DNA of 64,000 bases, taken from Bettongia penicillata ogilbyi. Lineage: Eukaryota; Chordata; Mammalia; Diprotodontia; Potoroidae. Positions within the stretch are counted from its first letter, which is position 1. Every line of letters begins with the position of its first letter. The stretch lies in contig JAJHZJ010000532.1 in assembly GCA_023548195.1 (NCBI GenBank), positions 2,615,725-2,679,724 of the forward strand, in the 5' to 3' direction. The notes beneath the pieces are model-generated. The model was not told where the DNA came from. It saw nothing but the letters and a program-made list of their open reading frames with translations, and searched no databases. Below are positions 1-12,092 of the stretch, one piece after another. The position numbers and the translations under genes were made by a program.

Positions 1-384
1 ACCTAGAGGCTGCGAGAGAACAAAAGGAAATGAATTTAGCATTCTGCTCATCATATCCAATTAAAACTGCTCATTTCTGTGTTGGGGATTTTTTTGGTGA
101 GGTTTCCATCAGAGCCAGTTTTACAGTAATTCAGGTAGTTTGGAGTGTTATTTTATGGGTAACCACAAGGTTCTTGCCTTTGTTTTTTCTTTTCCTTATC
201 TTCTTTCCCTTTTCTCCCATGTCCCCCTAGAGTCCGATCATTTATGATTAAGATTCTGTAACTAGTTTCAAGCGTTTGATGTAAGGATCTGTCCCGTACT
301 AGAAGGAGTCTTGTCAGTCTTTTCTGCATCCTGTCACTAGTGTCTACATGCTAGTCAGCCAGGAAACATGTGTTAAACTTAAGT

Positions 385-2040
385 ACCGGGCACTGAATTA
401 AATACCTGGGTACAAAGAAGGGGAAAGTCGCCGCTCTCAAGAACTCATGGTCCAACAGAGGAGACAGTAAATGTCACAAACAAGCATAGATAGTAAGTAA
501 GTAACAGAGGAAAGAGGAATTGAGAAAAGATTCCTGTAGAAGAAGGAATTTCAGCTGAGATTTGAAGGAAACCAAGAGAGACGGTGGGCAGACAGAAGGA
601 GAGAAAGGCCTGGGGAACAGCCAGAGAAAGTCCTAGGAGCGGAGAAAGGGAGTGTTTTGTACACAGAAGAGCAAGGAGGTCAGTGTCACCTGATCAAAGA
701 GTACCGGGGTGAGAGTGAGAATTGCTACGAGGTATAACATGACTGGAAAGGTACTGAGAGGGGAGTGGCTAAGACATGAAGGGAATTGAATACCAGAGAG
801 TTTATTAGAGAGTGACATGGTTAGACTTAATGCTTTAGGAAAGTCATTTTAGTGGCTGAATGGAGAATGGACTGGAGTGGAGAGACTTGGGGCAAACAGA
901 CCAGCCAGCAAGTTATTGCGTCAGTCCAGGTGTGGAGTGATGAGGGCTTGCACCAGGTGATGACAGCATCAGGTGAGTGAAAGGGGCACACTCAAGATGT
1001 GTTGGAAAGGTGACATCAACAGATCCTGGCAACATATTGAATACGGGGGGAAGGGAGTGAGAAGGTAGCGGAAGAGAACAGAATCTAACCTATGTGGCAA
1101 GTCTGGCAACTGGAGGGATAGCACTGCCCTCCACAGTAACAGGGAAGTTCAGGAGAGAGGGGAAGACTTGTGGGAAAAGATGATGAGTTTAGTTTTGGAC
1201 ATGGTTAAGATATCCACTGTACATCCAGTTCAAGATGTCTGAAAGGCAGTTGGGAGATAGGAGATTGAAGGTGAGTAGAAGGGTTAGAGCAGGAGAGGTA
1301 GATCTGAGAATGGTTACCAGAGCCACCAAAGATTACTGAAGTAGCATAGAGACAGAATAGGCCACAGGACACCCTTCGTGAGTCTGCGCAACTTGAATGA
1401 ATGTAAGAAAGAATCAGGAAATGGAGAGGTAAGAGAGTCTCGTGGAGGAGAGAGTGCTCAATATTGTCAAAGAGAGGTCAAGAAGGAAGAGATTAAGACA
1501 AGATCGTTAGTAACTTTGGAGAGAGCAGTTTTGGTGGAGAGGAAGTGGAGGTAGCTATTTTAGATGCCCTGAAGTTGTGTAGCCACACAGGGCAGAAGAG
1601 ATAGAGGGTAATAGTGGGGATGGAAGGATAAAGTGAGGGTTTTTTGAGGACAAGGGGACATGGGTATATTTATAGGCAGAAGGGATTCAGCTGGTAGGCA
1701 GGGAAAGATTGAAGAGAAGTGAGAGAGGAGGGATGACAAAAGTGGGTAGGGCAGCAGTTGTGCAGATAGAGGGTTTAGCCTTGGCAAGGATTAGGGCCAC
1801 CTCTTCGTGGGAGATCTTGGGCAGAAGATGTGAATGATAAGATGGAGAAGAGGAAGCTTGTAGCCAGTGGCCTCAATTTTTCCGTAAAATAGGAGGCAAG
1901 TTTAGCTGAGAGAGTGAAGGAAGGGAAGAGCCATCAGAGGTTGGAGGAATGATGAAATGGTTTTGGAAGACCTGCTGTGGAGAGTGGGATAACAAGTTGA
2001 TAAAGGTAGATGGAGGGAAGAGGGAGTTCTCAATAACTGG
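385..2040 (+). repeat. Medium reiterated repeat, family A, copy 1 (unclassified)
   Basis: Purine-rich, GA-heavy sequence that aligns by eye over hundreds of bases with a second copy at about 26460-27960. Shared landmarks in order are a 'gagacagtaaat' type start, a block around 'aaagtcattttagtggctg' (compare 'aaaatcactttggcaactg'), 'ttttggacatg', and a 'caaagagaggtcaagaagga' block. It has no coding capacity. It resembles long interspersed repeats seen in many mammals, but I cannot name the RepeatMasker family. Confidence 0.55.
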
Positions 2041-2269
2041 CCATCACTCTGGTCTCTGGTAAAGAGGTAAAAATCCCCACACCCCCATACACAGGTCCTT
2101 GATTGCGTGCCCTCCTGACTTCCGTTGGCCCTGCTGTTATTCCTGCTGTCACAGCCCTTGCCTTCGATCCCCCTCTCTCCTGGTGCAGCGCTTCTCATGT
2201 TTCCCTTATCCATTAAAAAAACCATGTGATCTGACCATCCCTGCTAGCTAGCTGTCGTCTCACCCTCAT

Positions 2270-2820
2270 GGTTAAGTTCCTTGAGAAGCGCCCCACAATC
2301 TGTGCCTGTATTTCTCTTTCATTCTGTTATAAACCATCTACAGTCTGGCTTTAGACTCTCTCACTCAGCTGAAATCAGCCTCTAAAGTGATCTCTTAAGT
2401 GACAGTTCTAACGAACAATGACCATTCTCAGTTCTTTTCCTCCTTAGCCTCATTTGCAGTAGACAACCCTTCCTCTTAATCTCTCCAGTGTGAGTTTTGG
2501 CACCACTAACAGGCTCTCCATGTTACTTATCTAGTCAGTAAACCCTAGCTATTCCCGGCTACGTTCAGCATCCAGATATAAAGTTCTCTGTCGTTTAAAG
2601 CTCTCTGTAATCTGGCCCATTCCTATGTTGCCAGCTTTCTTATACTTTTATTTTTTGTTCCAGTGACACTGACCTATTTTCCCTTTCTCCCCACTTTGAG
2701 ACCCTTCTCAGTCTATTCTGTGTATCCTGTATGCCTAGTTATTTAAATGTTGTAGTTTCCTTGAGGGCAGGGACAGCTTTTACCTTTATTTGTATCCCCA
2801 GTGTTTAGCACATACTTGAT
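2270..2820 (+). repeat. L2 LINE 3' fragment
   Basis: Old, degraded L2 3' end. The end carries the characteristic 'ccttgagggcagggacagc' and 'tgtatccccagtgtttagca' stretch at about 2755-2812. It lies inside the JMY intron. Confidence 0.6.
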
Positions 2821-3044
2821 TCAAGGAGACTGTAGAGGAAGCCTGACATCAGTGGTGCGTAAATGGGATAGCAGAGACAAACTTGACTTCACAGTTTTGC
2901 CTAGGCTCAAGCCAGCACAAACAATCTAAGTTGGGAATATGAATTCTTAAACGAAATAAAATTGGAGTAGCCCTAGGAAACATATAAATGTATATGAATG
3001 GTTTTTCCCTCAGAATTTTGACAAATTACATGTTTTACTTAAAA

Positions 3045-3430
3045 AAGATCACATTTAATGCCTTTTATTTCACTGATTTCCAAATATACCTCTCCCTTCT
3101 CATAACAAGCCTTCCCTTGTAGCAAAGATTTGACCTTGACCCATCAACCATGTCTGACAGAATAGGAAACATTTCATAATTAATCCCTTTTCCAAAAAAA
3201 AAGGAGAGGAACAATCCCTCAGTTGTCTGGGCAGACATTCAGTCTTATTTTAGTGTCCTTCCTATTTACATTATTGTGTATATTTTCCTAGTTCCGCGTA
3301 CTTTATATCAGTTCATATACATCCTATTCTCTGAACTCTTCATATTCATTGTTTCTTATGGTAATGTTCCATTACATTCACATACCAAAATTTTTATAGT
3401 CATTTTCAGTTAATGGATATAATAACTGTC
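3045..3430 (-). repeat. LINE-1 3' end, antisense
   Basis: Contains the antisense landmark 'ttatatcagttcatataca' followed by 'catattcattgtttcttatg' and 'ttaatggatat'. The same block order occurs in the other antisense L1 ends in the window (6130-7085 and 29590-29945). Truncated and diverged. Confidence 0.5.
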
Positions 3431-4029
3431 ATCATTATAGTTAAACGTGTAATTTATCAGAAGCATTGTAATACAAGGTATCCAAGTACTATGTGAAACA
3501 ATGCCTTTGCGTACATGATTAAAAAAAAACTTGATTATTTGCCTTTCCGAGAAGGACCTGTATGAGCCATCCTTCCATTTAGTTGTAATGTCCTTTTCTC
3601 TTCTAGTTTAGTTTGCAGTGAGAATGCCATGCTTGCTATGCTGTAGTTCCCTTAGCAGTGAATCTATTTGTTGATCACAGAACAATCTCACATTCAGAAC
3701 ATTTGGTGTAATAACTGCGGTAGTCTTAGTTCACTGCGCTCCCTTTTGACCTCTCTTTCATTGCAGCTCTGGAATTAGGATGGAGCCACACACAGCACTC
3801 ATGCCCGGTGCGGATTAGTTTGTTTCATGAGTCACCATGGGCAAAATTCTTGTGCATTGCTACTGCTAAAAACTTATCCGCAGGGGGCAAAGACTACACT
3901 TATTTTTAGTAGCTTTGATAAATATTCTTTGTCTTTATTTTTAGGCGATATTTTTATGAACTGTATGATTTAAGAAAGCTACAGCAGAAGACTTGTCATC
4001 TCAGAATTCACATTTAAGGTCTTTCACAA

Positions 4030-4460
4030 GTTGCCTTTAACCAGTTTTTCATCCTTATTTCAGAGTGTTCCTCTTCATTCATTGTATATTCCAGGCAAAA
4101 TAAGCATTCTTTGTTTTCCAGTAATTATCTGTCCTCTCCTACCTCCTTGTATTTGTACATACTACATGCTATGTACGTAATAAAACTCTTCTCCTCCTGC
4201 TCCTCCATGCAGCCTTACCTGATTACTCCCTTTTTCCTCTCGTCCCCCCAAGAAGTTAATGACCCCTTCCCTATTTGAATCTTTTATACTATTTTTTAAG
4301 CTCATATATATTTATCATATTTCAGTTGGTGTTATAAGTATTTATGAGTATATTCTCTCTGTTCCCTCTGCCCCAAATACTAGATCGTAAACTCCAAGAA
4401 GGCAAGGACGTGATCATATTTCATCTTTGTATCTCTGGCACCTGGGATAGTAGTTTCCAA
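4030..4460 (+). repeat. L2 LINE 3' fragment
   Basis: Pyrimidine-rich L2-like region that ends in 'gtaaactccaagaaggcaag' and 'ttgtatctctggcacc' (4386-4443), the conserved L2 3' tail. Confidence 0.55.
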
Positions 4461-4839
4461 AGAGTGACCTTTAGGAAGTCTATTGAGTCGAATCTCCGAC
4501 CAAGTCTAGCGTCTCTCTTCAGCTTAACTTTTTTCTTTATCTCTTCGTCTGGCTGCAGAGTCAGCTACTTAGCAGCCACCAAGGACTAATTATCCCACTT
4601 AAATCAAGCAAGCGTCAGCGATGATTGTTACCATTAGTGATTTTAGTGATTTCAGTGATTTCTAGACTCTGTTTACAGTTATTTTTCTAACATTTTCGAG
4701 AAGCCCCACGTCCACATTTGGTGGTGTCCTCCCTTGGCGTCAGGGCCTTGAGGTATCTCACAACTCTTGTGACAGCACAAGAGTGCCATGTACTTCTAAC
4801 AGCTTCCAAGAATAAAATGTGGAGAAATTTTTCCAAGTT

Positions 4840-4925
4840 AATTACAGAATTCTTGGTCACTTTGTTTCTCTTTATTTGCAAAGTAGGCTGGATTAGATTA
4901 TCCCTGAGGTACATTCCAATTTTAA
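4840..4925 (+). repeat. MIR 3' fragment
   Basis: Short match to the MIR tail: 'gcaaagtaggctggattaga' followed by 'tccctgaggtacattccaat', the usual end of a sense MIR. Confidence 0.4.
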
Positions 4926-6129
4926 ATTTGATAACATGTAAGTGATCTATGAGTTCAGCTCATAATCTTGATGTAAACAATTCAACAGTGTCCGTATTTC
5001 AGTTTCTCACGTGATGTAAATAATTTAGTGTATCCCTTTAGAAGCAGTTCTGTTTTTCCCTACATTCCAGATAGGTTCAGTGGCACAGGAAAACATGTGT
5101 GTGTTAGTTAGTTTTAGGATATTTTTTTTGCCGCCATGGTATCTAATCAATTGAATGCCTACAAATGACTGCTCTAGATTTGACTGAAGTACATGGTGAT
5201 GTTTTCTTTGCTTCCATCCTCTGACTGCAAACAGTTCTTTGATTTTGCCCGTTCTTTTCAGTTTCAGTTACAGTGTTAATTAGTTTATTGGCAGTGCAGC
5301 ATTGTGACGGTGTTTGTGCTCGAATAGTAATTTAAATGCTTATTAATTAATGCTTTTACTTTATTTGAGGTTCATTCTACTGGCCTACATTAATACCATT
5401 AATGCGGCAGAAACACAGCAGAGGTGGTGTAGACAGTGATAGGCATAGTGCCATGTCGTATAAAGGGATAATCTGCCAAGTAGGATTTCAGGTGTAGTTT
5501 AGCTTTAATACATGGCTTTCATTTGTCCTCCTTTACTCCTGCCTTAGGCCCGTTATATCTAGAACTCAGATTTTAAAAGTCTGTTTCTGTACCTTAGGCT
5601 TTTTTTACACTTAAGTAATTACTAAAGGCAAATGTAGTTTTATTATGCATGACTAATAGATATGACACTAGCCAAAAATGTACCCCAGAATTTAAACCTT
5701 TGCAAAAAAAAAAAAAATGGTGGCAGAAAGCTGAGTATTTTTTCCCCTATAATTCTTGCTTGGATAAAGCTATTAAATAAGAATATAGTTGGGAGGTCAT
5801 AGTGGGAGATAGAATCCTAGGATTCAAGAGAGAAATGGTGCCTGAAAAGGTGGCAGGAAGAAGAAGAAAAGAATGTTATTCAAGCACTGGGAGACTAATA
5901 TTTTCCTTACCTTTGTCTCTTTGTGAACCTTTTATTTGCTCGGTGAGATTATACAGATTTGCTTCTGGCAAACACGAGGAAAAAAGAATCAAGAATCAAG
6001 GTGTGAATTATAAAGTTTTTGAAATGTATTATATTCAGACTTGTGTATTGGGCAGTGAGAAAGTTGAATGTGCTCTACTGGCATGTAAATATGTGTCTAC
6101 TTTTTAATTTAATATTTTACCTTTTTTCC

Positions 6130-7085
6130 CTAATTACCTGTAAAAAAAATTTTTACCATTTGGTTTTTGACTTTCAAATTCTCTCCCTCCAGCTCCTCTC
6201 CTCTCCTCTCCACCCATTGACAAGTCAAGCAGTTTGATGTAGGTTATGCCTGTGTAGTTACACAAAATTGCTTTCTGTGTTAGTTGTATTGTAAGAGAGA
6301 GCAGGAAAAACAACCAAAAATAACAAAAGTAAAGAGAAAGTCTGCTTCGGTCTGCGTTCAGATCCCATCAGTTCTTTCTCTGCAGATGGATAGCGTTTTT
6401 CATCATAAGTCCTTCAGAGCTGTCTTGGATCTCAGTACTCTTAAGAATAAGTAAATCACTCATTGTTGATCGTCATACAGTGTTGCTGTTGCTGTACACA
6501 ATGCTGTCTGAGCTCTGCTCATTTCACATTGCATCAGTTCATCTAAGCCTTAGTACAAAAGCTTTCCGTTACAATCATACATCGTTTTTTTAGCCATTCC
6601 CCAGTTGATGGATGTCTCCTCAGTTTTCAGTTCTTTGCCACTACTGAGAGCTGCTGTGTAGACATCCTTTTTGTTTTTTCATCTCTTTGGGGTACAGACA
6701 TAGTACTGGTGTTGTGGTTAAAGGGTGTGTATGGTTTCATGGTCCTTTGGGTACAGTTCCAAATTGCTTCCACATATATACTGATTGAGCATGCTCTACA
6801 TGTACCGATTGAATCAGTGTGCAATTTCAGTAGCAGGGCATCAGTGTCTCAGTTTTCTCACATCCCCTCTAACATTTGTCATTTTCCTTTTCTGTCATAT
6901 TAGTCAATCTAATAGGTATGAGGTAGTAGCTCAGAGTTGCTCTAATTTGCATTTCTCTAATCATTAATGATTTAGAGCATTTTTTCATATGCCTATAGAT
7001 AGCTTTGATTACTTCATCTGAATCTACCTGTTCATTTCCTTTGACCATTTATCAATTGAACAATGACTTACTTCTATAAATTTGA
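6130..7085 (-). repeat. LINE-1 3' end, antisense
   Basis: Long antisense marsupial-type LINE-1 3' region. Landmarks are 'gttgctgttgctgtacacaa' (6482), 'ccattccccagttgatggat' (6594) and 'atttgcatttctctaatca' (6944), which appear in the reverse order of a sense element. Reading frames are broken. It belongs to the same L1 type as 29590-29945. Confidence 0.75.
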
Positions 7086-7159
7086 CCCAGTTCTCTATAT
7101 ATTTGAGAAAGGAAGTGAAATGTTTACTTTTTGAAAACAAAATGGGGTTGGGCTCAGAC

Positions 7160-8030
7160 GATCAGGAAACTCTAAGCGCATTATATGCCATGGATTGCCT
7201 TTTAATTTTCACTCATTCTTTCAATAAGTTATTTATTGCCTTTGTATATAACAGTGTGGGTAGATGTTTAGATATAAAATGTACTCCCACAACTTCAACA
7301 GGCTTGCAGTCTCACTGAGAAGGAAAGACATGGATGAAATGTAAAATAAAAGTACAAACCATCGTCATTAGTACTTGAATTCAGTCAACATGAAGGGCTT
7401 GTTTGTTCAGAGGTGCTGTTTGTAACTAGGACTACAAAGGAAGAACAGGGAAGAAACAGTCTCCTGCCCTTTTCTGGTCTTCCTCCCTTGTGCATCAGTT
7501 ATTATAATCCAAAGTGGACTATCATAAGTACATGTGAGACAGACAAAATACTACGACGTGGGGATCTGAGGACCAAAAGGATTAGGGAAAGCCGTGTGCT
7601 CCGTGACCGACACTCTTACCTGGTAGACAGGCTGGGGTGATTTCAGGAGATTCAGGGTAAGTGAGTGCTGGGAGGGGCAGCAGGCGGGCAGCAGGGTTAG
7701 AGCATGAGCCAGGACCTAGCATGGAAAGGTTACTTGGAACCAAAATTTACTGGGGAGTGAGTGTCAGGGGAAAGGCGTTTCAACTTGATTCGGTACGGAG
7801 CTGTGGGAAATTTTTGAGCAAAGCAGAGAAGCAGTATGATCCAAGCTGCATATTGAGAAACTTAGGCCTACCTTGTTAGGAAAGGTGAATTGGAGAGGGA
7901 GAGCCCAGCCATGAGGTTATGGGAGTATCTCGGGTAAGAGCCGGTTGCACTGGCAGAGGAAAGAAGGGAGCAGATGTCAGGGATATTTTGTCAGAAGAAT
8001 TTATGGAACTTGGCAACTCAGCTGAAAAGT
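7160..8030 (+). repeat. Family A-like repeat fragment
   Basis: Starts like family A elements ('caggcttgcagtctcactga') and continues with a GA-rich body containing 'gagcaaagcagagaagcagt'. Boundaries are vague and the assignment is by eye only. Part of the middle (7400-7640) may be unrelated. Confidence 0.35.
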
Positions 8031-8042
8031 TCAGAGAGACCA

Positions 8043-8207
8043 AACGCAACCCACAGTGCTCCCAAGTGCAGCCAGACCCAGATTAAAATGTAACTGGGAA
8101 ATAACTAATCCAACAAATACAAATCACATAGATAATTCGTAGGCCACAGGCACACCCTTATGTACAGTTAATGACTCCTATATCTGTTTGAGTTTGACAC
8201 CACTAAT
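8043..8207. mobile_element. hAT-like DNA transposon fragment
   Basis: Shares a body ('ccagattaaaat', 'aacaaat' and similar) and the terminal 'tttgacaccac' with a more complete copy at 56648-56831. That copy has inverted ends 'ggtgtcaaa' and 'ttgacacc'. The left end here has decayed. Assignment to hAT is inferred from the terminal form; no transposase is present. Confidence 0.5.
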
Positions 8208-8221
8208 CTTGTGCTGTCCTC

Positions 8222-8350
8222 TTCTTTTCACAAATGAGAACGCCAACAAGCCCCAGAAGAGGGGAATGACCTACCAAAGTCACAGAACCAAGACACAGAC
8301 CTAAGCTTCTGGATTTTATATTCACTGTGCTTTCCATTGCACCCTGCTTG
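8222..8350 (-). repeat. MIR, antisense
   Basis: Antisense MIR: 'acaaatgagaacgccaacaa', then 'aaagtcacagaaccaagaca' and 'tgctttccattgcaccctgc', in the order expected for a reversed tRNA-derived MIR. Confidence 0.55.
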
Positions 8351-9011
8351 CAGCGAAAGTGACAGAAAGAAGGATGAGGCTAGTGAGAAGAAAGCAATGC
8401 CGTCAGCAGAAAGAGAATTTTCAAAGAGGGAGAAAGTTAGGAGAGAAAAATAATGAGCTCTGCTTTATATATGTCCTCCAGTTTGTGATGCAGGACTCAG
8501 TATCAGGAGGGCAGCCATTCCATCCTAATTCCAGATTCAGTCAGCATGAAATTTTAAATGCTTAAGGAAAAAAATTCTTGAAAAATCACGCTTTAAAAAA
8601 ATTGATTCTGGCATCTATTGACTTACTATCAACATGTAGTTGGCAGTTTTATTTGCAGGTATATTCAGTTTTGCGGAACATTGTTGTACTACCTGGGACA
8701 GTTTGATGAAAACCTCATATGGCGAGCTATTTTATTTTTTTAAAAAAGTATTTGAGATGAATTCCACTTGGATTGACAAGTTGATAATTTATCAAAACTA
8801 TGCTTTTAGAATTTCTAAATTACAGGTCTAGTTTTTTCCTATACTTAAAAAGGTCACTTGGGTTAGTAGGATATATTGGCTGAAAGCTAACTTAGTCATC
8901 ACTTGGCATGCAGTCTTCATCTGATTGGTAGATTTTTCCTCTGGTTTTCCTATTAATGATAAATATGAATAGGGATGTGTCATAATGGATGTTTTGTGGT
9001 TCTTTTATTAG

Positions 9012-9107
9012 AAGAGAGAAAAGCTACAAGATGAAGAAGAAAGAAAAAGTACCTGGGTTAGCCAAGAAAGACAGAAGACGTTAGACAGACTGCGCACATT
9101 TAAGCAG
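9012..9107 (+). CDS. JMY: JMY coding exon (coiled-coil end)
   Basis: Internal exon of 96 bases, 32 codons, phase 0 at both ends. It starts after AG at 9010-9011 and ends before the donor GTAATA at 9108. The peptide starts KREKLQDEEERKSTWVSQER and is highly charged; it is the last part of the coiled-coil region of JMY, just before the proline-rich segment. JMY is an actin-nucleation-promoting factor of the WASP superfamily and a p300/p53 cofactor that moves between nucleus and cytoplasm. The identification rests on the match to my memory of the mammalian protein and on two following exons that continue it in frame. No anomaly is visible. Confidence 0.95.
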
Positions 9108-10458
9108 GTAATATACAGACACATTCGTTTACAGTTTCTTAGAAGAATGCAGAGAAAGTTGTATACATACTCCTAGGATTTCTGCACACTTGGTTCTTCA
9201 CGAGAGAAATTAAACTCCCCAAATAGTTTTTTCATTATCTTGATTATGAATGTACAATCTTTTTCTTGCGTATTGTTAGAGTTAATATTTATCTGACTGT
9301 TACAACCAAGAATTCAGTCCTTGTTCCCACTTTTCCATTGTTCTACTTCTAATATGTCTGACAGGTCCAGCAGGAGGGCAAGGAAAGTTCTGATAAGCCT
9401 TACTTTGCATTCCTGTACATTCAAGTGCCAGGTTTTGCTAGTTGATTTTGGCATGTGCCAGTGGGTAGGGCCCCAGAGATACTAATTTTATGCATCTGTT
9501 TTAGTTGCATCAATATGTAGAGGAATGGCTTTGTCCGTTTTGAAACATCTGTCTGTGAAAATAACTAAAAGCCTAATGACTTAGTTATCAGTTTTAAATA
9601 TTCTTAAGCCTTAGTGAAATCTCTGTTATGGGGCCACCTTATAAGTGAAATTGTCTTCTAATAAAATCTTTTCAGTAGTTAAGTGACTAAAACCTCTTAA
9701 TGATTTCCTGGAGTCCAAGGATGGGGAACCTGCAGCCTCAAGGCCATGTTGTGACCATGTGACTGCCAGTCAGAGGGCTGCATTCGAGGACCTACAGGGC
9801 TGCATGTGGCTGTGAGGCCACAGGTTCCCCACTACTGTGACTTAGACTATCACCTTATAGTGTTTTATACTCGATAACAAATAAGATCATGTAAAAAGAT
9901 TACAATATATGTTAGTTCTGTGAAAATACACAATAGTACCATTTGCATAGCAAGGATCCAGGAAACTGATGTTATCAGAGCTCTTTAACTCCAAACATTC
10001 TTTTCTTAAAAAAAAGAAAACACAGAAAGAACCAAATACACCATTTTGAAGTTATTGTTATATTAAGAATATGTTGATGGGACTAAAAATAGTTGTGTGT
10101 TTTTTGAGAAGACATTTTGCTTCTGTTTTTTTACTCTTCATGTTTTTGTATTTGTTCAATTTTAAATGCGTAATTATTTAATATGGAAATTTGAGCAACC
10201 AAACGGAAGTGACCAGAATTTCACAGTGATCCTTGGTGAGGTGAGGCCCCGTCTTAGTAAGGCACACCTTAGTAAGATGTATCAGATTCCAGTTTAACAT
10301 CATGATGTCTGCTCTACATCATACAAGTTTTGTTCTGGTCATCTCAGGAGCAACAAAGAACTTCATTTTGCGGGAAAATAATAACATGGAAATTAAAAAT
10401 TTAGCTGCCAACATTTTTTGCTTTACATGATTTAACCAGTTTTACTGTTTTCTTTTAG
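9108..10458 (+). other. JMY: JMY intron
   Basis: Intron with donor GTAATA at 9108 and acceptor after a T-rich tract, AG at 10457-10458. Phase 0. It contains one short inverted-repeat DNA transposon at 9719-9838; otherwise I recognise nothing in it. Confidence 0.9.
9719..9838. mobile_element. Short inverted-repeat hAT-like element
   Basis: About 120 bases with clear terminal inverted repeats of about 28 bases: 'tggggaacctgcagcctcaa' at the left, and a right end whose reverse complement begins 'tggggaacctgtggcctcac'. A longer relative lies at 33682-33862. The form matches non-autonomous hAT (OposCharlie-like) elements of marsupials; the family name is from memory. Confidence 0.65.
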
Positions 10459-11059
10459 CGGTACCCTGGACAAGTCATACTTAAGTCAACACGCCTTCGA
10501 CTAGCTCATGCAAGGAGAAAAAGTGTCGCAAGCCCTGTGTCCAGTGCAGATCAGCCTCAGTCCTTACCAGTAACCCTAAGGACAGAGGAGAAAACTGAAG
10601 AGGGGGAACATGGAAAAGAGGTGCTTCAATCCTTACAAACCAAGGAATCCCAGAGACTGGCACAGCTTGAAGAGCCTTCATTAGCACAACTTGAAGCCAC
10701 CTCATTACCTCCTAGTGGTGTTACCTCTGAACTGCCTCACATTGCACCTCTTCCACTTGTTACTGATAATGACCTGACACCAGGTACAGTTACTGTTGTC
10801 TCACTCCCGCCGCCTCTTCCTCCAACTCCTCCACCAGCCCCACCACCCCCGCCCCCGCCGCCGCCACCGCCCCCTCTACCTACTAATAAGGATGGTCCCA
10901 CAGAGACCCTGGAGAAAGGCCTTTCTAAAGTGGAGGGCGAAGAAAAGAGAATCCCAAAGTCTGCCAGTGCCCCCTCAGCACATTTCTTTGACAGCAGTCA
11001 GCTGGTCAGTGCCAGGAAGAAGCTTAAAAAAACTGCTGAAGGTTTGCAACGGAGAAGAG
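10459..11059 (+). CDS. JMY: JMY coding exon: proline-rich and first WH2
   Basis: Exon of 601 bases (200 codons plus one base). The acceptor AG is at 10457-10458 and the donor GTAATT starts at 11060. It begins RYPGQVILKSTRLRLAHARR, continues through a low-conservation acidic and Ser/Glu/Leu region, and reaches an almost pure proline run at about 10806-10880 encoded by CCN repeats. It ends with KSASAPSAHFFDSSQLVSAR, the start of the first actin-binding WH2 motif (about 10990-11035). The proline run is the likely profilin/SH3-binding segment; WH2 motifs bind actin monomers. The segment between residues about 20 and 110 of this exon is where I expect most divergence from the human protein. The full human protein is near 990 residues; this window holds the last 334. 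Confidence 0.97.
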
Positions 11060-12092
11060 GTAATTTTCAATTAAAGTATAGTTAACTTTTATTTAAACAG
11101 AGGTGTACCTATTGCACTGTTATATTTCATAGTTCCTCATAAAGCTTTAAAAAAACTTTGCTGTCAGATTTCAGGAAATTTAGAAATGGCTTACTGCCAT
11201 TAACAGCTTTCCATTTTCCTCTTACTTTTTATGGAAAACAGTTATTTCAGTAAAAGAAAGATATAGAGAGTCTGAGCATGATCATCAGAGGAAGAAATGT
11301 TACTTAGGATAAGTTTGGTAAGAACTGATAATAGGAATAGTAGCTAGAGAAAAAAAGTGATTTTTACCAGTGAGAGTTGAAGTATCTTAAATCAACCTAT
11401 AGCAGATATTTTTGAAGTGTTTACAGTGTGTTTAAGTCCCATGGGACTGATACAAAACTATAAGAAGCTTTTACACTATTTGAGAAGATGCAACAAGAAA
11501 TCCAGATTAGAACTGAGCGTGTGTATTATCTAAGTTACAGAGTTTATCAGTCACTAAATGGAACAAAAAGTAAGTTTTTAACCAAATCAAATCTAGCTAT
11601 GGGGATATTTCAGCCTTAGAAAATAGCTTAACACTTCTCTGTTCACCTCACTTTCCCTTTCTGCAAAATAGAGCTTTCATTAGATTACGTACAGACTCGA
11701 CCCTGGCTTACATGAAGCATTAACGTTTTTAGTGCCCAGTCCTTTGCCCCTTAGACGTCCCTTATCCATAGTCGCAAAGTATGACTGGCATGCCAGCTGC
11801 ACTCGTGGCAAAAATTGAGAAGGACATTGTTATCTTAGCTTACAGCTTTCTTGAGAAAAAGGTACTTGTACACCTTAGTTAAGAAGGTGAACTTTCGTTT
11901 CATTTACTTACCAGATGCACAGACTCACCAAAGTAGAATTAGTAATTTATTAGGAGGAGCTCTTCAGGAGGAATTGTGTGAACAGATCAATGGTCCTGTT
12001 TATACTGTATGTATCAGTATGTAAAACTAATAGTGATTACAGAATTTGACTCCGGAAATCCTAATTACCTGTTTTGGTTGTGTTTCCCAAAG
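11060..12092 (+). other. JMY: JMY last intron
   Basis: Phase 1 intron: one base (G) from the previous exon joins TG of the next to make a Val codon. Donor GTAATT, acceptor 'tgtttcccaaag'. AT-rich, with no repeat I recognise. Confidence 0.9.

Larger units (their letters stand above)
1..9011 (+). other. JMY: JMY intron (3' part), non-coding
   Basis: This stretch precedes the first recognisable JMY exon and ends in a polypyrimidine tract plus AG at 9010-9011. I found no further JMY coding exon in it; the open frames are short and unlike any family I know. It carries a medium reiterated repeat (about 385-2040), L2 pieces, two antisense LINE-1 3' ends and a hAT fragment, listed separately. The stretches 1-380, 3440-4030, 4950-6130 and 8350-9011 show nothing I can name. 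The upstream splice donor lies outside the window. Confidence 0.85.

Noticed and set aside
8359..8565. Basic 68-codon open frame as an upstream JMY exon.
   Set aside because: Lacks splice sites at suitable positions and does not match the JMY coiled coil that I expect before KREKLQDEEE.
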